Source: Gyrodactylus bullatarudis
Taxonomy: Eukaryota; Platyhelminthes; Monogenea; Gyrodactylidea; Gyrodactylidae
DNA length: 64,000 nt
Assembly (NCBI GenBank): GCA_012064415.1
Contig: SSNU01000087.1
Coordinates: 248,321 to 312,320 of the forward strand
Reading direction: 5' to 3'
Shown one piece after another: positions 9,721 to 19,556 of this stretch. Position 1 is the first letter of the stretch, and each line of letters begins with the position of its first letter. The notes beneath the pieces are model-generated. The model did no database searches, had not been told where the DNA came from, and saw only the letters and a program-made list of their open reading frames with translations. The position numbers were made by a program, and so were the translations under genes.

Positions 9721-10080
9721 AATAAGCACGTGTAGAAATTACAGTGTTTTTAGACAATTAGCCTACTAGCAAAGTGTGGTCACTGGTAATAACTATATCC
9801 ATATGAACTCTAACTTGATGGAGATTGTCTTCTCACACCTAGATGTTAGAAATTCGGATAATTCAATTCCATAAGAGAGTCAAATAATATTCAACTCACG
9901 GTGGCAGATGTATACGCGTTTCGTCCTTATTAGGACTCGTCAGTACACCATAGCCAGGATTCGAACCCGGGTCTTCAACGTTGTGATGCAACGCTTCTAA
10001 GCACTAGGCCAGAACCCCCGTTTGTCTCCTATTACTCAACACTCCCATGGTATTGACACCACCTACACACTGGTTTTTTT
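9721..10080 (-). mobile_element. tRNA-headed hammerhead element, copy 2 (full reference copy)
   Basis: A 360-bp minus-strand element. From 10080 downward: an AAAAAACCAGTGTGTAGG leader; a tRNA-like pol III promoter with A box TGGCCTAGTGC (10011-10001) and perfect B box GGTTCGAATCC (9967-9957); a hammerhead ribozyme (9949-9907); then a 180-nt tail containing GAGAAGACAATCTCC and ending GTGCTTATT. It encodes no protein. SM-alpha elements of schistosomes and animal retrozymes share this plan (short, non-coding, self-cleaving), so it is a non-autonomous retroelement, perhaps mobilised by PLE proteins; that partnership is inferred. Most of its length recurs without visible change at 11798-12085, which implies recent activity or gene conversion. 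Confidence 0.9.
9907..9949 (-). ncRNA. Hammerhead ribozyme, classical type I
   Basis: All core parts are present. Helix I is GGUGUA with UACAUC (6 pairs including one G-U). Box CUGACGA is followed by helix II GUCC-UAAUAA-GGAC (4 pairs, 6-nt loop). Then comes GAAA and a very short helix III (A-C with G-U inside ACGCGU), with predicted cleavage after the A that follows. The tiny helix III is typical of retrotransposon hammerheads, which often work as dimers. It would cut tandem transcripts into unit-length RNA. Confidence 0.92.
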
Positions 10081-10160
10081 GTCTAAAAACACTGTAATTT
10101 CTACATGTGCTTATTTGCAATCTCCATCAAGTTAGATTCACAAGGATATAGTAATAATAG
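10081..10160 (+). repeat. Inverted tail fragment of the hammerhead element
   Basis: GTCTAAAAACACTGTAATTTC to AAGGATATAGTAATAATAG is the tail of the same element in the opposite orientation. It is joined directly to the head end of copy 2, making a head-to-tail-inverted junction at about 10080. Confidence 0.75.
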
Positions 10161-11797
10161 AAAACGAAAATAGATTCTGGGTGAATATGAGCTCTTTATT
10201 TTCGTCGGTTCTCAACGACATGTATATTTTTACAGAATATTATTCAAATAAATAGGAAAGTTCTTTTGGGCCAATTCGAGCATTTATTTGTAACCGGATC
10301 GAGGGTGGAAGGGCTATTTTAACCCCTCTACTAATGAGTAATAGGTCGAATTTAAGATTTTTGCCTCCTTTTTTGAGTCCGGTCTTATTTCAAGTTCAAA
10401 TTTGTTGAATATATCATATATCACCGGAATGATTTTATAAGAAGTCATATATTTTAAAATAACAGCTATTATCGATGAATTTGGGAATTCATGATTTTTA
10501 TAATAATCTCATTTTTTAATCAAAGTATAGAAATTTTTGAAATATTTTTTGGTAACTGATTCTTTTACTGATATGAGAAAAAAAATTTTGAAAAAAAGTT
10601 TTTTTGGAAAATTTTAGAGACATTTTAAAATTCGAGAGGGTGCGTTCTTTTAATTTTTTTAGACTTTGAGTTGGAAATTTAAGTTGATTTCGAGGTCCGA
10701 GAGGAATCAAACGTTATTTTTTAGGATCATTATTAGACAGAAAATATTTACTCTTACTCATTTTTTATGATTTATATTTTGGTATTTCTCAAATTGGAAA
10801 GTTTTCAAAAATCTTTATCCTATAGGCATTTTGGAGAGTGAGAAATTTGGATTTAAATTTATTTTTTCTAAAGAATTTTCATACATAGAAAAAAGTTTTA
10901 ATGAGCATAATAAATTTTGAAGTAGAATCGAGTGAGAACATTTACGATTAAGTTTGAATATTTTCAATTTATCTATTAACTTCAAAAGTTTGGTTAAAAG
11001 TTGAGAGGGAACGTCCTTTATTACTAGTCCAGAACTCCAGTTTATTCTAAATCACTTGATACTTCCATATTTTTGAACCCACTAAACACTAGTATTTTTG
11101 ACTTTTTTTAGCAGAAATTTTAATTCCAAGGCTCAAGTTGACTTGAATTAATTTTAGAGAAATTAACAATTACAGTATCAATTTTTCGTTTATTTCATTC
11201 ACAGTATAATAGACCGATGTTTTTTTACACTTACAGTATCATTATTTATTTTATTTTTTTCATTAGTATCAAAAGATGAAATAATTTCAGAAACAGTATA
11301 CTAGACCAATATATCCTTTCACTTTCAGTATCAATGATAATGAAAATTTATTGACACAGTATCATTTCACGTTATTTTTTTCAAAAAAATTTTATCATTC
11401 TACTAATATTTTTCCCATTTAAACTTGGAATTTTTTTTTGTATTTTGCAATTTTAACATCGGAAAATTTCCCTTAATTCTAATAACTTATGTTTGATCGA
11501 TAGTTTGATCGATATAATAGAAAAAATCTTCAACTTCAGCCTATTTTGAAATCATCGCAATGCTCGAAAATCATTCTAAATTGCAATTTAGGTTGAAAAA
11601 TTTGGCAATATTTTTCTAAGTTAGCAAAAAAATGTGGATTAATAGGTCAATTAAAATATTGAGAAACGTTTACTTTTCCGGAGCAAATCTGATGGTAAAT
11701 TAAACTATCTTTCCACTGATATATCGTATGAGATTATATTATTTCTGGTCTCGATGTTATTGAGCTTTATTCAGAAGTGTTTTTTCACTGAATTTTT
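10161..11797. other. No gene seen; AT-rich foldback relics
   Basis: No coding sequence is supported. At 10490-10740, blocks such as GGAATTCATGATTTTTATAA and TTTTTAGGATCATTATTAGACA resemble the foldback repeat at 49812-50515. At 11200-11350 the words CAGTATCA and CAGTATA recur irregularly. The rest is unassigned. Confidence 0.35.
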
Positions 11798-12085
11798 AAC
11801 TATATCCATATGAACTCTAACTTGATGGAGATTGTCTTCTCACACCTAGATGTTAGAAATTCGGATAATTCAATTCCATAAGAGAGTCAAATAATATTCA
11901 ACTCACGGTGGCAGATGTATACGCGTTTCGTCCTTATTAGGACTCGTCAGTACACCATAGCCAGGATTCGAACCCGGGTCTTCAACGTTGTGATGCAACG
12001 CTTCTAAGCACTAGGCCAGAACCCCCGTTTGTCTCCTATTACTCAACACTCCCATGGTATTGACACCACCTACACACTGGTTTTT
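11798..12085 (-). mobile_element. tRNA-headed hammerhead element, copy 3
   Basis: A 288-bp minus-strand copy with leader, A box, B box, hammerhead and the first part of the tail. By eye it is identical to 9788-10078 across the whole shared length. The tail is cut at 11798 compared with copy 2. The identity against heavily decayed surroundings points to recent retroposition or local duplication. Confidence 0.9.
11914..11956 (-). ncRNA. Hammerhead ribozyme, identical to copy 2
   Basis: It has the same helix I (GGUGUA/UACAUC), CUGACGA box, GUCC/GGAC helix II, GAAA box and ACGCGU helix III as the ribozyme at 9907-9949. No core change is visible, so it should cleave if transcribed. Confidence 0.92.
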
Positions 12086-12829
12086 GTATGCCTGTCCAGC
12101 CTAAACCAATTATGGGCTGAGAAAAATATCATGGTCAGTTTTATGATAATATACAAAGATGATATCTAAACTTAATCAGTCAATAAGCATTCGTTTAAGT
12201 ATTATTTAATATTGTATCAGAATATGTTAATGATGTCTCTATTTAAACATTGATTATGTATTTAAATTTATCAAAAATTATTGTCACTCAGCAAATTTTT
12301 ATTATTAAAGTGAAAAATTCGAGTATGCTTTTTTGAAAATAAAACTTTACATATGAAATTTATAACTAGAAAAAACATCAATCCCTGTTATTATATAAAT
12401 GATTGTCCAACTAAATATAACCACATCATTATCGGTCTCTGAATACCGTCACTATAAAAACTTTATAAAATTATTTTTTAACAAAAATTTTACTTGAAGG
12501 TTCATCAGTACATATGACTAATAATCAAACGTTCAAAACTAAGAGTAATGTTGACGAGGTTTATTTATTTTTATCTCAGCATAAGAATCTCACTGAAATT
12601 ATAATATTTATCTATGTTCGGATTGGGCAAGGAAATGACAAATAATCATATTTGATGAGTCTATTATCTTGATTAATGTTAATTTTTTTGATGAACCCCA
12701 TAACATTATTAAATACAACAATAAATTATAGTTTCGAAATACACTAACAATTTTTTAATGCATTAGTTCTTATGTGTGAGTTTGAGTATTTCTCACAGTT
12801 TAGGTGCTGCACTATTCATATACTAGAAA
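12086..12829. other. No gene seen
   Basis: AT-rich, stop-dense sequence with no recognised repeat boundary. Confidence 0.3.
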
Positions 12830-12990
12830 ATCCTTAGGGGTACACCAGAGGATATAGAAGTAATCCGAGTTGCATGGATTGTTGGAGAGAGATCCTAGCT
12901 TTAAATCCCAGGTTGTGGTATACCGACGAGTCCAAAAGAGGACGAAACACGGGTATATGTCTATCATATATGTATACTTAGATTATTTCT
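12830..12990 (+). mobile_element. Diverged hammerhead element, copy 4
   Basis: Plus-strand relative of the tRNA-headed elements. A weak B-box-like GCTTTAAATCCCAGG (about 12897-12911) precedes a hammerhead at 12917-12961 in the same order as copy 2 (B box, short joiner, ribozyme). The head is otherwise unlike copy 2 and no good A box was found. It is an old copy or a separate subfamily. The ends are uncertain. Confidence 0.6.
12917..12961 (+). ncRNA. Hammerhead ribozyme with compensatory helix I
   Basis: Helix I is GGUAUA with UAUGUC, helix II GUCC-AAAAGA-GGAC, then GAAA, then helix III AC-ACGG-GU and an A at the cleavage position. Compared with copy 2, a G-C pair in helix I has become A-U and a U-A has become U-G, so pairing is kept despite sequence change. 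The box reads CCGACGA instead of CUGACGA; this U-to-C change at a core position probably lowers or abolishes activity. Confidence 0.78.
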
Positions 12991-14689
12991 AAATTCTTTG
13001 TGTGTGTCTACCGTACCAGTCTCAGTGGGATTCATTAGCAAGCTGTAACATTCAGCGACATGAGCTAATTCATTACCAAATAAGACCGAATAAGACCAAT
13101 TAGACCAAACAAGCACTTAGAACGAAATGTTTCTTGCATCAAGTATTCAATGACCAAAAAACTTTGCAAAAGCATTCGAATTCAAAGGAATTCATTTATC
13201 ATTGGGCATTATATTTTCTAGATTTATATCGAACTCAGGCACAAGTCTGAAAAATAATTGAATTAATCAGAGTTTTTGGGTACAAACGAAATATATGTTT
13301 TTATCTATTTCTTTACGTCATGAAAATTTTAATTAAATTATTTTTCTTATTTCATGGTATCAAATTAAAATAAAATCAATATTTCTTGGAATAAAAGTAT
13401 TTAAAAATTAATTTTCATTATTTCTTTATTACAATTCGCTTATTTTATTGAATTCTTTCAAGAAATCGTCAAAAAGGGTAAGAGTCTCAGCAACGAAAGA
13501 ATATTTTCATAAACTTTTTTTTCAAAATCAGATTTTTTCCAAATTTATGATAACTTATACATGTCTAATCAAGTTTTGAATCTCATAAAGAATTTCTGAT
13601 AAATAGTCAATTCCGAAAGCCGCGCTAATGGAAGTTAGCGGTTCAGATACAATAAATCTCATTGATTTTTCCCTACATGATTCCCATTAATCTTTGGGAG
13701 GATGAATATTAACGCTTAGACATTGACCCATTAGACATATCCTATCCTAATCTTACCTTGAAAAAATTATGATCAAATAATTATAATTATGATTATTAAT
13801 TTACTCTCATCGGTATTGACAAAAATTTATCATCAACCCAATAGAAATAAAAATTTAGGATGCTTTTGCGATTCTTCGATGGCTCAGGAAATGATCAGTG
13901 GTCACTGATAACTAAATCTATATCAGACTCACGATTGCTTTGTTTTCTGGACTCGAAAAATACGAATAAATTGCAAAATATAATTTTAAAGTAGAAAAAA
14001 AGAAGCAATAACCGTTTCGAAGAATTTAAAGTTTTTTTCGAGCTGTAATCGATTTGATACAATTTCAATATCTAAGTAAAGGAATAAGATTTGGATGAAT
14101 ATTAAGAATTTTTAAGAAAATATATTCAAATTTTTAGATATGAACCTAATGGGAAGGATGTGTAAGATTTAATGAAATTTTGATTTTAAAATTAGTTTGA
14201 ACTTAGAAACAACTGTCTAATTTTACTTTAGAATGATAATTTATAGGTTTAATTGCAAAAGTGATTTCCAATATTTTCCTTAGTGACCACAAATAACCCC
14301 CTTTGATTCCAAAATTTGAATATTCTTACTATCTAAGAATTTTCAATATAAATTTCAAAATTAATAGCAGCTAGAGCAGTAAAATGAAATTCCTTTCGCT
14401 TGATCATGGTCCTGATCTCTGCAATAAGCAGAATATGCAAACTAAGTGAATTTTTTTACAACTATGCCTTTAGATTTCAATATCTAATTTTGCTAAAAAA
14501 TCCAATAAAAGTCTATATAAAAATAAGAGAAAAGCAGCTATGAAATAAAAAAATTTCTTCTTGATTTAACTTCAAATATAACTCAAACTTGAAAGTAGAC
14601 TTGAATATATGTTTTATTAAAACAAGAACCTGAACTCTAAAATATTACAAGCAAAGATACACCTTTAAAACCCAGCGGTAAGCGGTATT
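12991..14689. other. No gene seen
   Basis: AT-rich, no supported reading frame, no long inverted repeat. The change to GC-richer sequence at about 14690 marks the integrase relic. Confidence 0.3.
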
Positions 14690-15640
14690 TTGGGTTTGGT
14701 TTCCTTCCTCTTTTACTCCTACGTTATTCTACTACAGGGTGAGTCCCTGTGGTGGGATTCACGTCAGCCTCAGCTTCTTGGGCTGGCTCCTTTACGTCTT
14801 CTTCGGGTTTATGATAGACATAAGCTTTGTGAAAAAGACGACCATGTTGTGTCGTCTACACAGGGAATGACTTCCTCTTCCGGCTGCCTTCTTTCCCTAC
14901 GAGCTATTACACCTGATGCCGGCCAAATCAAATTTTCCGTCCTTAAACCTTCCGGCTCGACGTAGCTGGTAACCTTTCGTCTGAACCTCCGCTGGTACAG
15001 ACCCCTTCCAACTTGGTCTGAAATTCCAGGACTGAGCAAATTCCTCACATAATTCACTGCTCAGCTGACCCTCAGATTTGTTGCATGAGAAATAGTCCTT
15101 TGCAGCCTTTACTAAAACTTCAGCTCTCCCGTTGGACTGATGATGACAAGGCGGCGTGAAAATCCACACAATGCTATTCTATTTCGCATAATCCTATACT
15201 TGAGACGACGTAAAGTTCCTGCCATTATTAGAAACACAGGATTTAGGCACACCATGACTTTTACATATGCCTTTCATGAACTGACATGCTGATGCCGCTT
15301 TAAGTAAGGTAATCCAGACCCAATTTGAGAAGGCATCGACTCCTATCATGAACTATTTACCTATCCAGAACCCTACATCTAGATGGATTCTTTCGAAAGG
15401 CTCGGATGGTTCTGCCCAGGCTTTGAGCTTGTTTGTGCCTTATATTTGAATTCTTGATGCATGTTACGAATTGCAATACATAACTGTATCCTTATCCTCC
15501 TGGTCCACTCCTTCATTTTAGCGATACCAGGATGACCTTGATGAAAAGGTCATCTTTAGCAAACGTGAATGGGAGAATGCTGTCAGGATGACGTAATAAT
15601 ACAATTGATCGTTGCACTTCTGAAAGGCTTAACTTTAAGA
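14690..15640 (-). pseudogene. Ty3/gypsy-like integrase relic
   Basis: Minus-strand remains of a retrotransposon integrase of the K02A2.6-like group. In order: a decayed N-terminal zinc-finger region near 15560; the catalytic core with HLDVGFWIG (first Asp), IGVDAFSNW, then VSNNGRNF, where the family has D-N-G so the second catalytic Asp is replaced by Asn; and FTPPCHHQSNGRAEVLVKAAK with the last Glu, at about 15165-15105. The C-terminal part runs on to about 14810. Three in-frame stops and one or more frameshifts interrupt it. No LTRs, RT or gag sequence were found beside it, so it is an isolated fragment. Its GC content is higher than its surroundings, suggesting later arrival. It is non-functional as seen. 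Confidence 0.82.
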
Positions 15641-16729
15641 TTGAAGATAATATATCTCATTATATAGAACATTCGATTGAAAAAAAAATTTTGGTTTTTC
15701 ACAATATTATTTAATCCTCTAAATTCAAAAAATAAAAAAGAAACGTGTAAAACCGCGCACGAGCTGAAAAATGTAATCAGGTGTAAAATAAAATTCTAAT
15801 TCTTAACATAAAATAATCGACATATTCTACCACATATTTTTTTATTGCCGAGATCTGGTCCATAATTTTGGATGATTATAATCAAGTGACAGGTCTTACT
15901 CGTTTCAATTTCTGCTTAACCATTTCAGATTTTTAGATTCTAAGTTTGATTTATCGGACTGAGATTACCTTTATGATCTAAAATCAATAATTTCCTACTT
16001 GAAAACCGAACTGGATTACTCTATTTCTCTTCTTTAATCAAAAAATTTACTGAATAAGTCCCCTGGTCGGACCCTTTTATGTTCAATAACTAAAACTCTG
16101 ACTGTAAGACAAATTTTTGAATTGATTTAGCACCTGACTTATCGTTTTCTGCGAACTTTGTAATTGATAACTTTTCAGTTCTGCTGAAGGACCTTAGGAC
16201 CGATTACAGATAATCAGGACGTCTTGTCTCACTTTTTAAATTTGTGAATGAACTCTATTTTGTCAACACTCTTTATCAATTTTACATAGTTATCTATTTT
16301 TATATATTCGATATAATGTTCCAATTTTAAAAAATAAGTGAAAGGACTTTCATCTTCTGCTATAGCTGGTATTTTTCTTGAATTCTATCTTAATAACTTT
16401 TTCTTAGACAATATTACCAAGTAATCAAATTTTAGTATCAATGGAAAAAGGAGAAAATATTGGAAAATTCTAGCCTCTTCCCATTTCGTGAATGTGTTAC
16501 AATCAATGTGGAAACTCCCCTCAGTTCATACATTTATCATCAGTGTGTAGACTCAATGTGAATCTAATCTTCTCACCTAAAACCGGATTTTTAAAATAAA
16601 TTTCTTATTATTAAATAAAATAAGTCTGAAATAAATCTGTATTTGATAAAATATTAGTTTGAGCAAGGAGTAAAGGGTTTTTGACTATAATCGAATATTT
16701 CTCTATCAAATCAAGTATTATTTAAGACA
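15641..16729. other. No gene seen
   Basis: No supported coding sequence. The boundary with the integrase relic is gradual, and no LTR was recognised. Confidence 0.3.
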
Positions 16730-16830
16730 ATATGGGCAATAAGACAATATATATCACGCTGATGAGTATGCCTGAAATAGAGTTCTTTATTTGTGAAACA
16801 ATCTGACATCTTCTTACTTGGCTCAAATTT
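16730..16830 (+). repeat. pLTR-type repeat fragment
   Basis: A short copy of the repeat around the hammerheads at 35071 and 36455. Similarity extends little beyond the ribozyme, so the rest of the arm has been lost. Confidence 0.65.
16754..16796 (+). ncRNA. Hammerhead ribozyme, pLTR type (diverged)
   Basis: Helix I UCACG/UGUGA (5 pairs with one G-U), box CUGAUGA, 8-nt helix II segment GUAUGCCU (closing G-U only), GAAA, helix III AUAG with UUAU (one G-U), U at the cleavage position. Several substitutions relative to 36455 remain as wobble pairs. Confidence 0.68.
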
Positions 16831-17112
16831 CCCATGTCATCGGTAGCTCAGCTTAAAACCAATCTCGAAGAACACTTAACTCAGTATTTATAATGCTAAA
16901 AAATATTTGTATATTTTTATTAATTTCTAGCTCAGTAAACATTGAGTAAATAACTAAAAAATTAAAATTTAATTTTAAAAAATGAACCCTGACTTAAATA
17001 TCAATATTTATTCCGAATATTTTTCCTTAGAACTATGATTAAAACGTAAGATATTAAGATTAATTTACCTATTTTATTATATTTAAAACTAAGAAATTAT
17101 TCAGTTTAAACC
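16831..17112. other. Short non-coding stretch
   Basis: AT-rich, nothing recognised between the pLTR fragment and the PLE endonuclease. Confidence 0.3.
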
Positions 17113-17468
17113 ATTTTCGGCCCTCAAGAAAAATACACTATTGATCTACAAATTTCAGTGTGACTGTGGTGCTTCGTATATAGGACGTACAATTAGGAAC
17201 TTGTCAACAAGATCGCATGATCACCTCAATAAAGATACTGCGGTGACCAGACATCTTAAAAACGAAAACCATGCTGATTCAATTTTATAATTTCTCTATT
17301 TTATGCAAGAACCCAGTGGATGACAGCACAGATGTGTGGGTGAAGGAGAAATTTTTCATCAACATGTGTAAACCTAATTTGTGTGTTCAAAAGAATTATT
17401 CATTTAATTTTCAACTACCATGTGAGCTTTTTCACCATTTTCTCTTCACTGTTGTTATTTATTGAAGA
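17113..17468 (+). pseudogene. PLE GIY-YIG endonuclease fragment
   Basis: This plus-strand endonuclease domain starts at KNTLLIYKFQCDCGASYIGR (about 17128), keeping the CDCG pair and the ASYIG form of the GIY-YIG motif, then TRSHDH and DTAVTRHLKNENHA. A frameshift near 17277 moves the frame; the second frame carries NFSILCKNPVDDSTDVWVKE and FFINMCKPNLCVQKNYS, the conserved C-terminal part with the catalytic-region Glu. RT and linker are missing, so this is a 5'-truncated insertion, as is usual for target-primed retrotransposition. The normal PLE 3' UTR and hammerhead follow. Confidence 0.87.
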
Positions 17469-17700
17469 GTTTTTGATGTTTTTTTCAGCTTACATAATAT
17501 TCTTATTTCCACACATGACTCTTATATTCTTTGACTTATACTATTTCTTTGCAAATTTTAAATTATTATTTTTTATTCAAACTTTAATTTTTATCATTTT
17601 CAAAGAGAGACAACTGATGATCTTTTGAGATGCGCGTTTGGTTATAAATATTTATTTTTTCAAATATTTCTAAATTACCTTTTGAATAAATAATAAAAGT
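17469..17700 (+). other. PLE 3' untranslated region
   Basis: It shares blocks with the other PLE 3' UTRs here, including TTTTTCAGCTTACAT and CTTTGACTTATACTATTTC, and ends with the hammerhead-like motif at 17610. Confidence 0.7.
17610..17646 (+). ncRNA. Hammerhead-like motif, PLE 3' type (decayed)
   Basis: Box CUGAUGA, helix II segment UCUUUUGA (U-A and C-G possible), then GAGA in place of GAAA, and helix III AUG-CG-CGU. Helix I is weakened (CAA against UGG). Probably inactive, but helix III pairs where the sequence differs from its relatives. Confidence 0.5.
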
Positions 17701-18324
17701 AGATTGAACAGGAATATATTCAAGCTTCTTCCATACGTTTAGGTACTGAGATTGTCAAGTTTAACCCCCTTAATATTCTCGAGGGTTCAAATCTAGTAAA
17801 TCAATAGAGGAGTAAATACAAATTTGATTCTGTATACATATTTTAAGCTCAAAATGCTTTACACGAGTACATAAAGATTATATATGTATAAAATTTGAGA
17901 TTTCCATTTTGAATTGACTCATTGAGCTTAGAAAAATGGGTACAAAATATGTATTAATACAGATTAAACCTTAAACCATTGACTTATTATATTTGGCCAT
18001 ATATATTGGTATATCCCATTGCATATGAATACTTTTCTATCCAAGATATTAATAGTGATCATATTCCCATAGTTTTTTGGTATTCCGTGAATATCACCTA
18101 ATACACTTGATCTGACACCTATTGTTTATGACCATTTTACTCACCCTACCTATCGTTTTTGTATATACCCCACCAATAAAATAAGGATGTCCTCGCGCTA
18201 TTCGATTTTTCGTCAGATTATTTTACTGTAGTGATTTAGCGTTATAATTTTTATCTTACAACTATGTATTTCTGAACAAATTTGATCTTAAAATGAGGTC
18301 AACTAGTTATTCTAATAAATTGAG
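17701..18324. other. No gene seen
   Basis: Repeats such as CTTCCATACGTTTAGGTACTGAGATTGTCAAG resemble words near 57150-57180. No coding sequence. Confidence 0.3.
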
Positions 18325-18361
18325 GACCATATGTACATTTCATAAAGCATCATCAGTGGAA
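18325..18361 (-). ncRNA. Hammerhead-like motif, PLE 3' type
   Basis: On the minus strand: helix I CCA/UGG, box CUGAUGA, 8-nt segment UGCUUUAU, GAAA, palindromic helix III AUGUACAU, A at the cleavage position. Mirror of the motif at 19111. Confidence 0.62.
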
Positions 18362-18527
18362 ATACTTTAAAAATGATATAAGTTAAAAATTCATTAGAGA
18401 TATTAATCTACAAATTAAGAAAGAAATGAATAATGTGAGCTGAAAAAAACACCAAAACTCTCCAATAATTAGCAACAGTGAAGAGAAAAGTGAAAAAGCT
18501 CACATAGGCCAAGGTAGTTGAAGATTG

Positions 18528-18650
18528 GTGACCAGGCATCTAGACAGGAAGCTTCAATTTCAAACTTTTCAATTCTACGCAAAAACGCAGGGGATGACTG
18601 TACAGACATTTAGGCGAAGGAAAAATTCTTCATAAAGAAGCTTTTGTTTC
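18528..18650 (+). pseudogene. PLE endonuclease C-terminal scrap
   Basis: It begins at VTRHL and continues with the block equivalent to ISNFSILRKNAGDD in another frame, matching the end of the GIY-YIG domain (closest to the copy at 42443-43134 in this window). It sits in plus orientation directly after a minus-strand PLE 3' UTR, so the junction at about 18528 is an inversion. It has several frame breaks and no active site. Confidence 0.7.
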
Positions 18651-18737
18651 CGAATCACTGAAAAATGATCTAAAATTAGTTTTATAATAAAATTTATTAA
18701 AACTTAGGTCAATATTAGAATTCTCAGCCATGGTCAT

Positions 18738-18782
18738 CCAAACGTTTCGACGGTGATTGTCTTCACACGCCTTCTTCAGTGG
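18738..18782 (-). ncRNA. Hammerhead-like motif, inner palindrome, left arm
   Basis: Reverse complement of the motif at 18897-18943 with the same elements. Confidence 0.5.
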
Positions 18783-18896
18783 TACGAAAAGTTTGTCAAA
18801 AAACAAATTACTATTTATTTTGTTCCTTTATTTGATTACTTTTATGAGATCATGAAAGTATATAAATAGTAATTTGTTTTTTGACAAACTTTTCGT

Positions 18897-18943
18897 ACCA
18901 CTGAAGAAGGCGTGTGAAGACAATCACCGTCGAAACGTTTGGA
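18897..18943 (+). ncRNA. Hammerhead-like motif, inner palindrome, right arm
   Basis: Helix I CCA/UGG flanks CUGAAGA; helix II GGCG with CGUC (4 pairs, one G-U) closes a 15-nt loop; then GAAA and a minimal palindromic helix III ACGU with U at the cleavage position. One extra A lies between the box and helix II. The box has A at the variable position, which is allowed. Confidence 0.52.
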
Positions 18944-19110
18944 TGACCATGACTGAGAATTCTAATATTGACCTAAGTTTTAATAAATTTTATTATCAAA
19001 GAAGCTTTGGTGTTTTTTCAGCTTACATTATTCTCTTATATTTCATTTCTTTCTTAATTTGTAAATTAATATCTCTAATGAATTTTTAACTTATATCATT
19101 TTTAAAGTAT

Positions 19111-19148
19111 TTCCACTGATGATGCTTTATGAAATGTACATATGGCCC
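19111..19148 (+). ncRNA. Hammerhead-like motif, PLE 3' type
   Basis: Helix I CCA/UGG, box CUGAUGA, 8-nt segment UGCUUUAU, GAAA, palindromic helix III AUGUACAU, then A and UGG. Confidence 0.62.
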
Positions 19149-19149
19149 T

Positions 19150-19556
19150 AATATATATCCTATTTCTAAATTCTTTATATCAATTCATTTAGATTTTTGC
19201 TAGAAAAATTCGTCTTGATCGAGAAATAAATCTTCATTACAAAATCGACGATAAAATTTAATACAGCTCTCAATGTTACGTACTGCAGCACATAACTTTA
19301 TACTCTCATAAAAATTTTATATCTTGCATAAACGATACAGAACTTTCTAGATAGAAACTCAAAGTTCTTGAAGGTTAAAAGTAAAAATCTTAAAATCATC
19401 TCTTTTCCTCGGCAAGTTAGAGTTTAACAAAAGAATCAATTTGTCTTCAATAACTCCATTTCGTCAAAGAGCTTGCTTTGGAAATCAAACAAAATTCATT
19501 GCTATTGATAAGAAATGATTTAGTTTAGATGGAAGTAATCTTGAAAATCGTTCCAC
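19150..19556. other. No gene seen
   Basis: AT-rich. The first 40 bp may be the last remains of the PLE 3' end; nothing else recognised. Confidence 0.3.

Larger units (their letters stand above)
18325..19149. repeat. Nested palindrome of PLE 3' ends with four hammerhead motifs
   Basis: The outer arms (18326-18457 minus, 19004-19147 plus) are PLE 3' UTRs, each ending outward in a hammerhead. The inner arms (18684-18817 and 18863-18996, 134 bp, near-perfect) carry a different hammerhead-like motif in each arm. Between outer and inner left arms lies a plus-strand endonuclease scrap (18528-18650). All four motifs point away from the centre. Inverted tandem insertions are known for PLEs. Confidence 0.85.
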
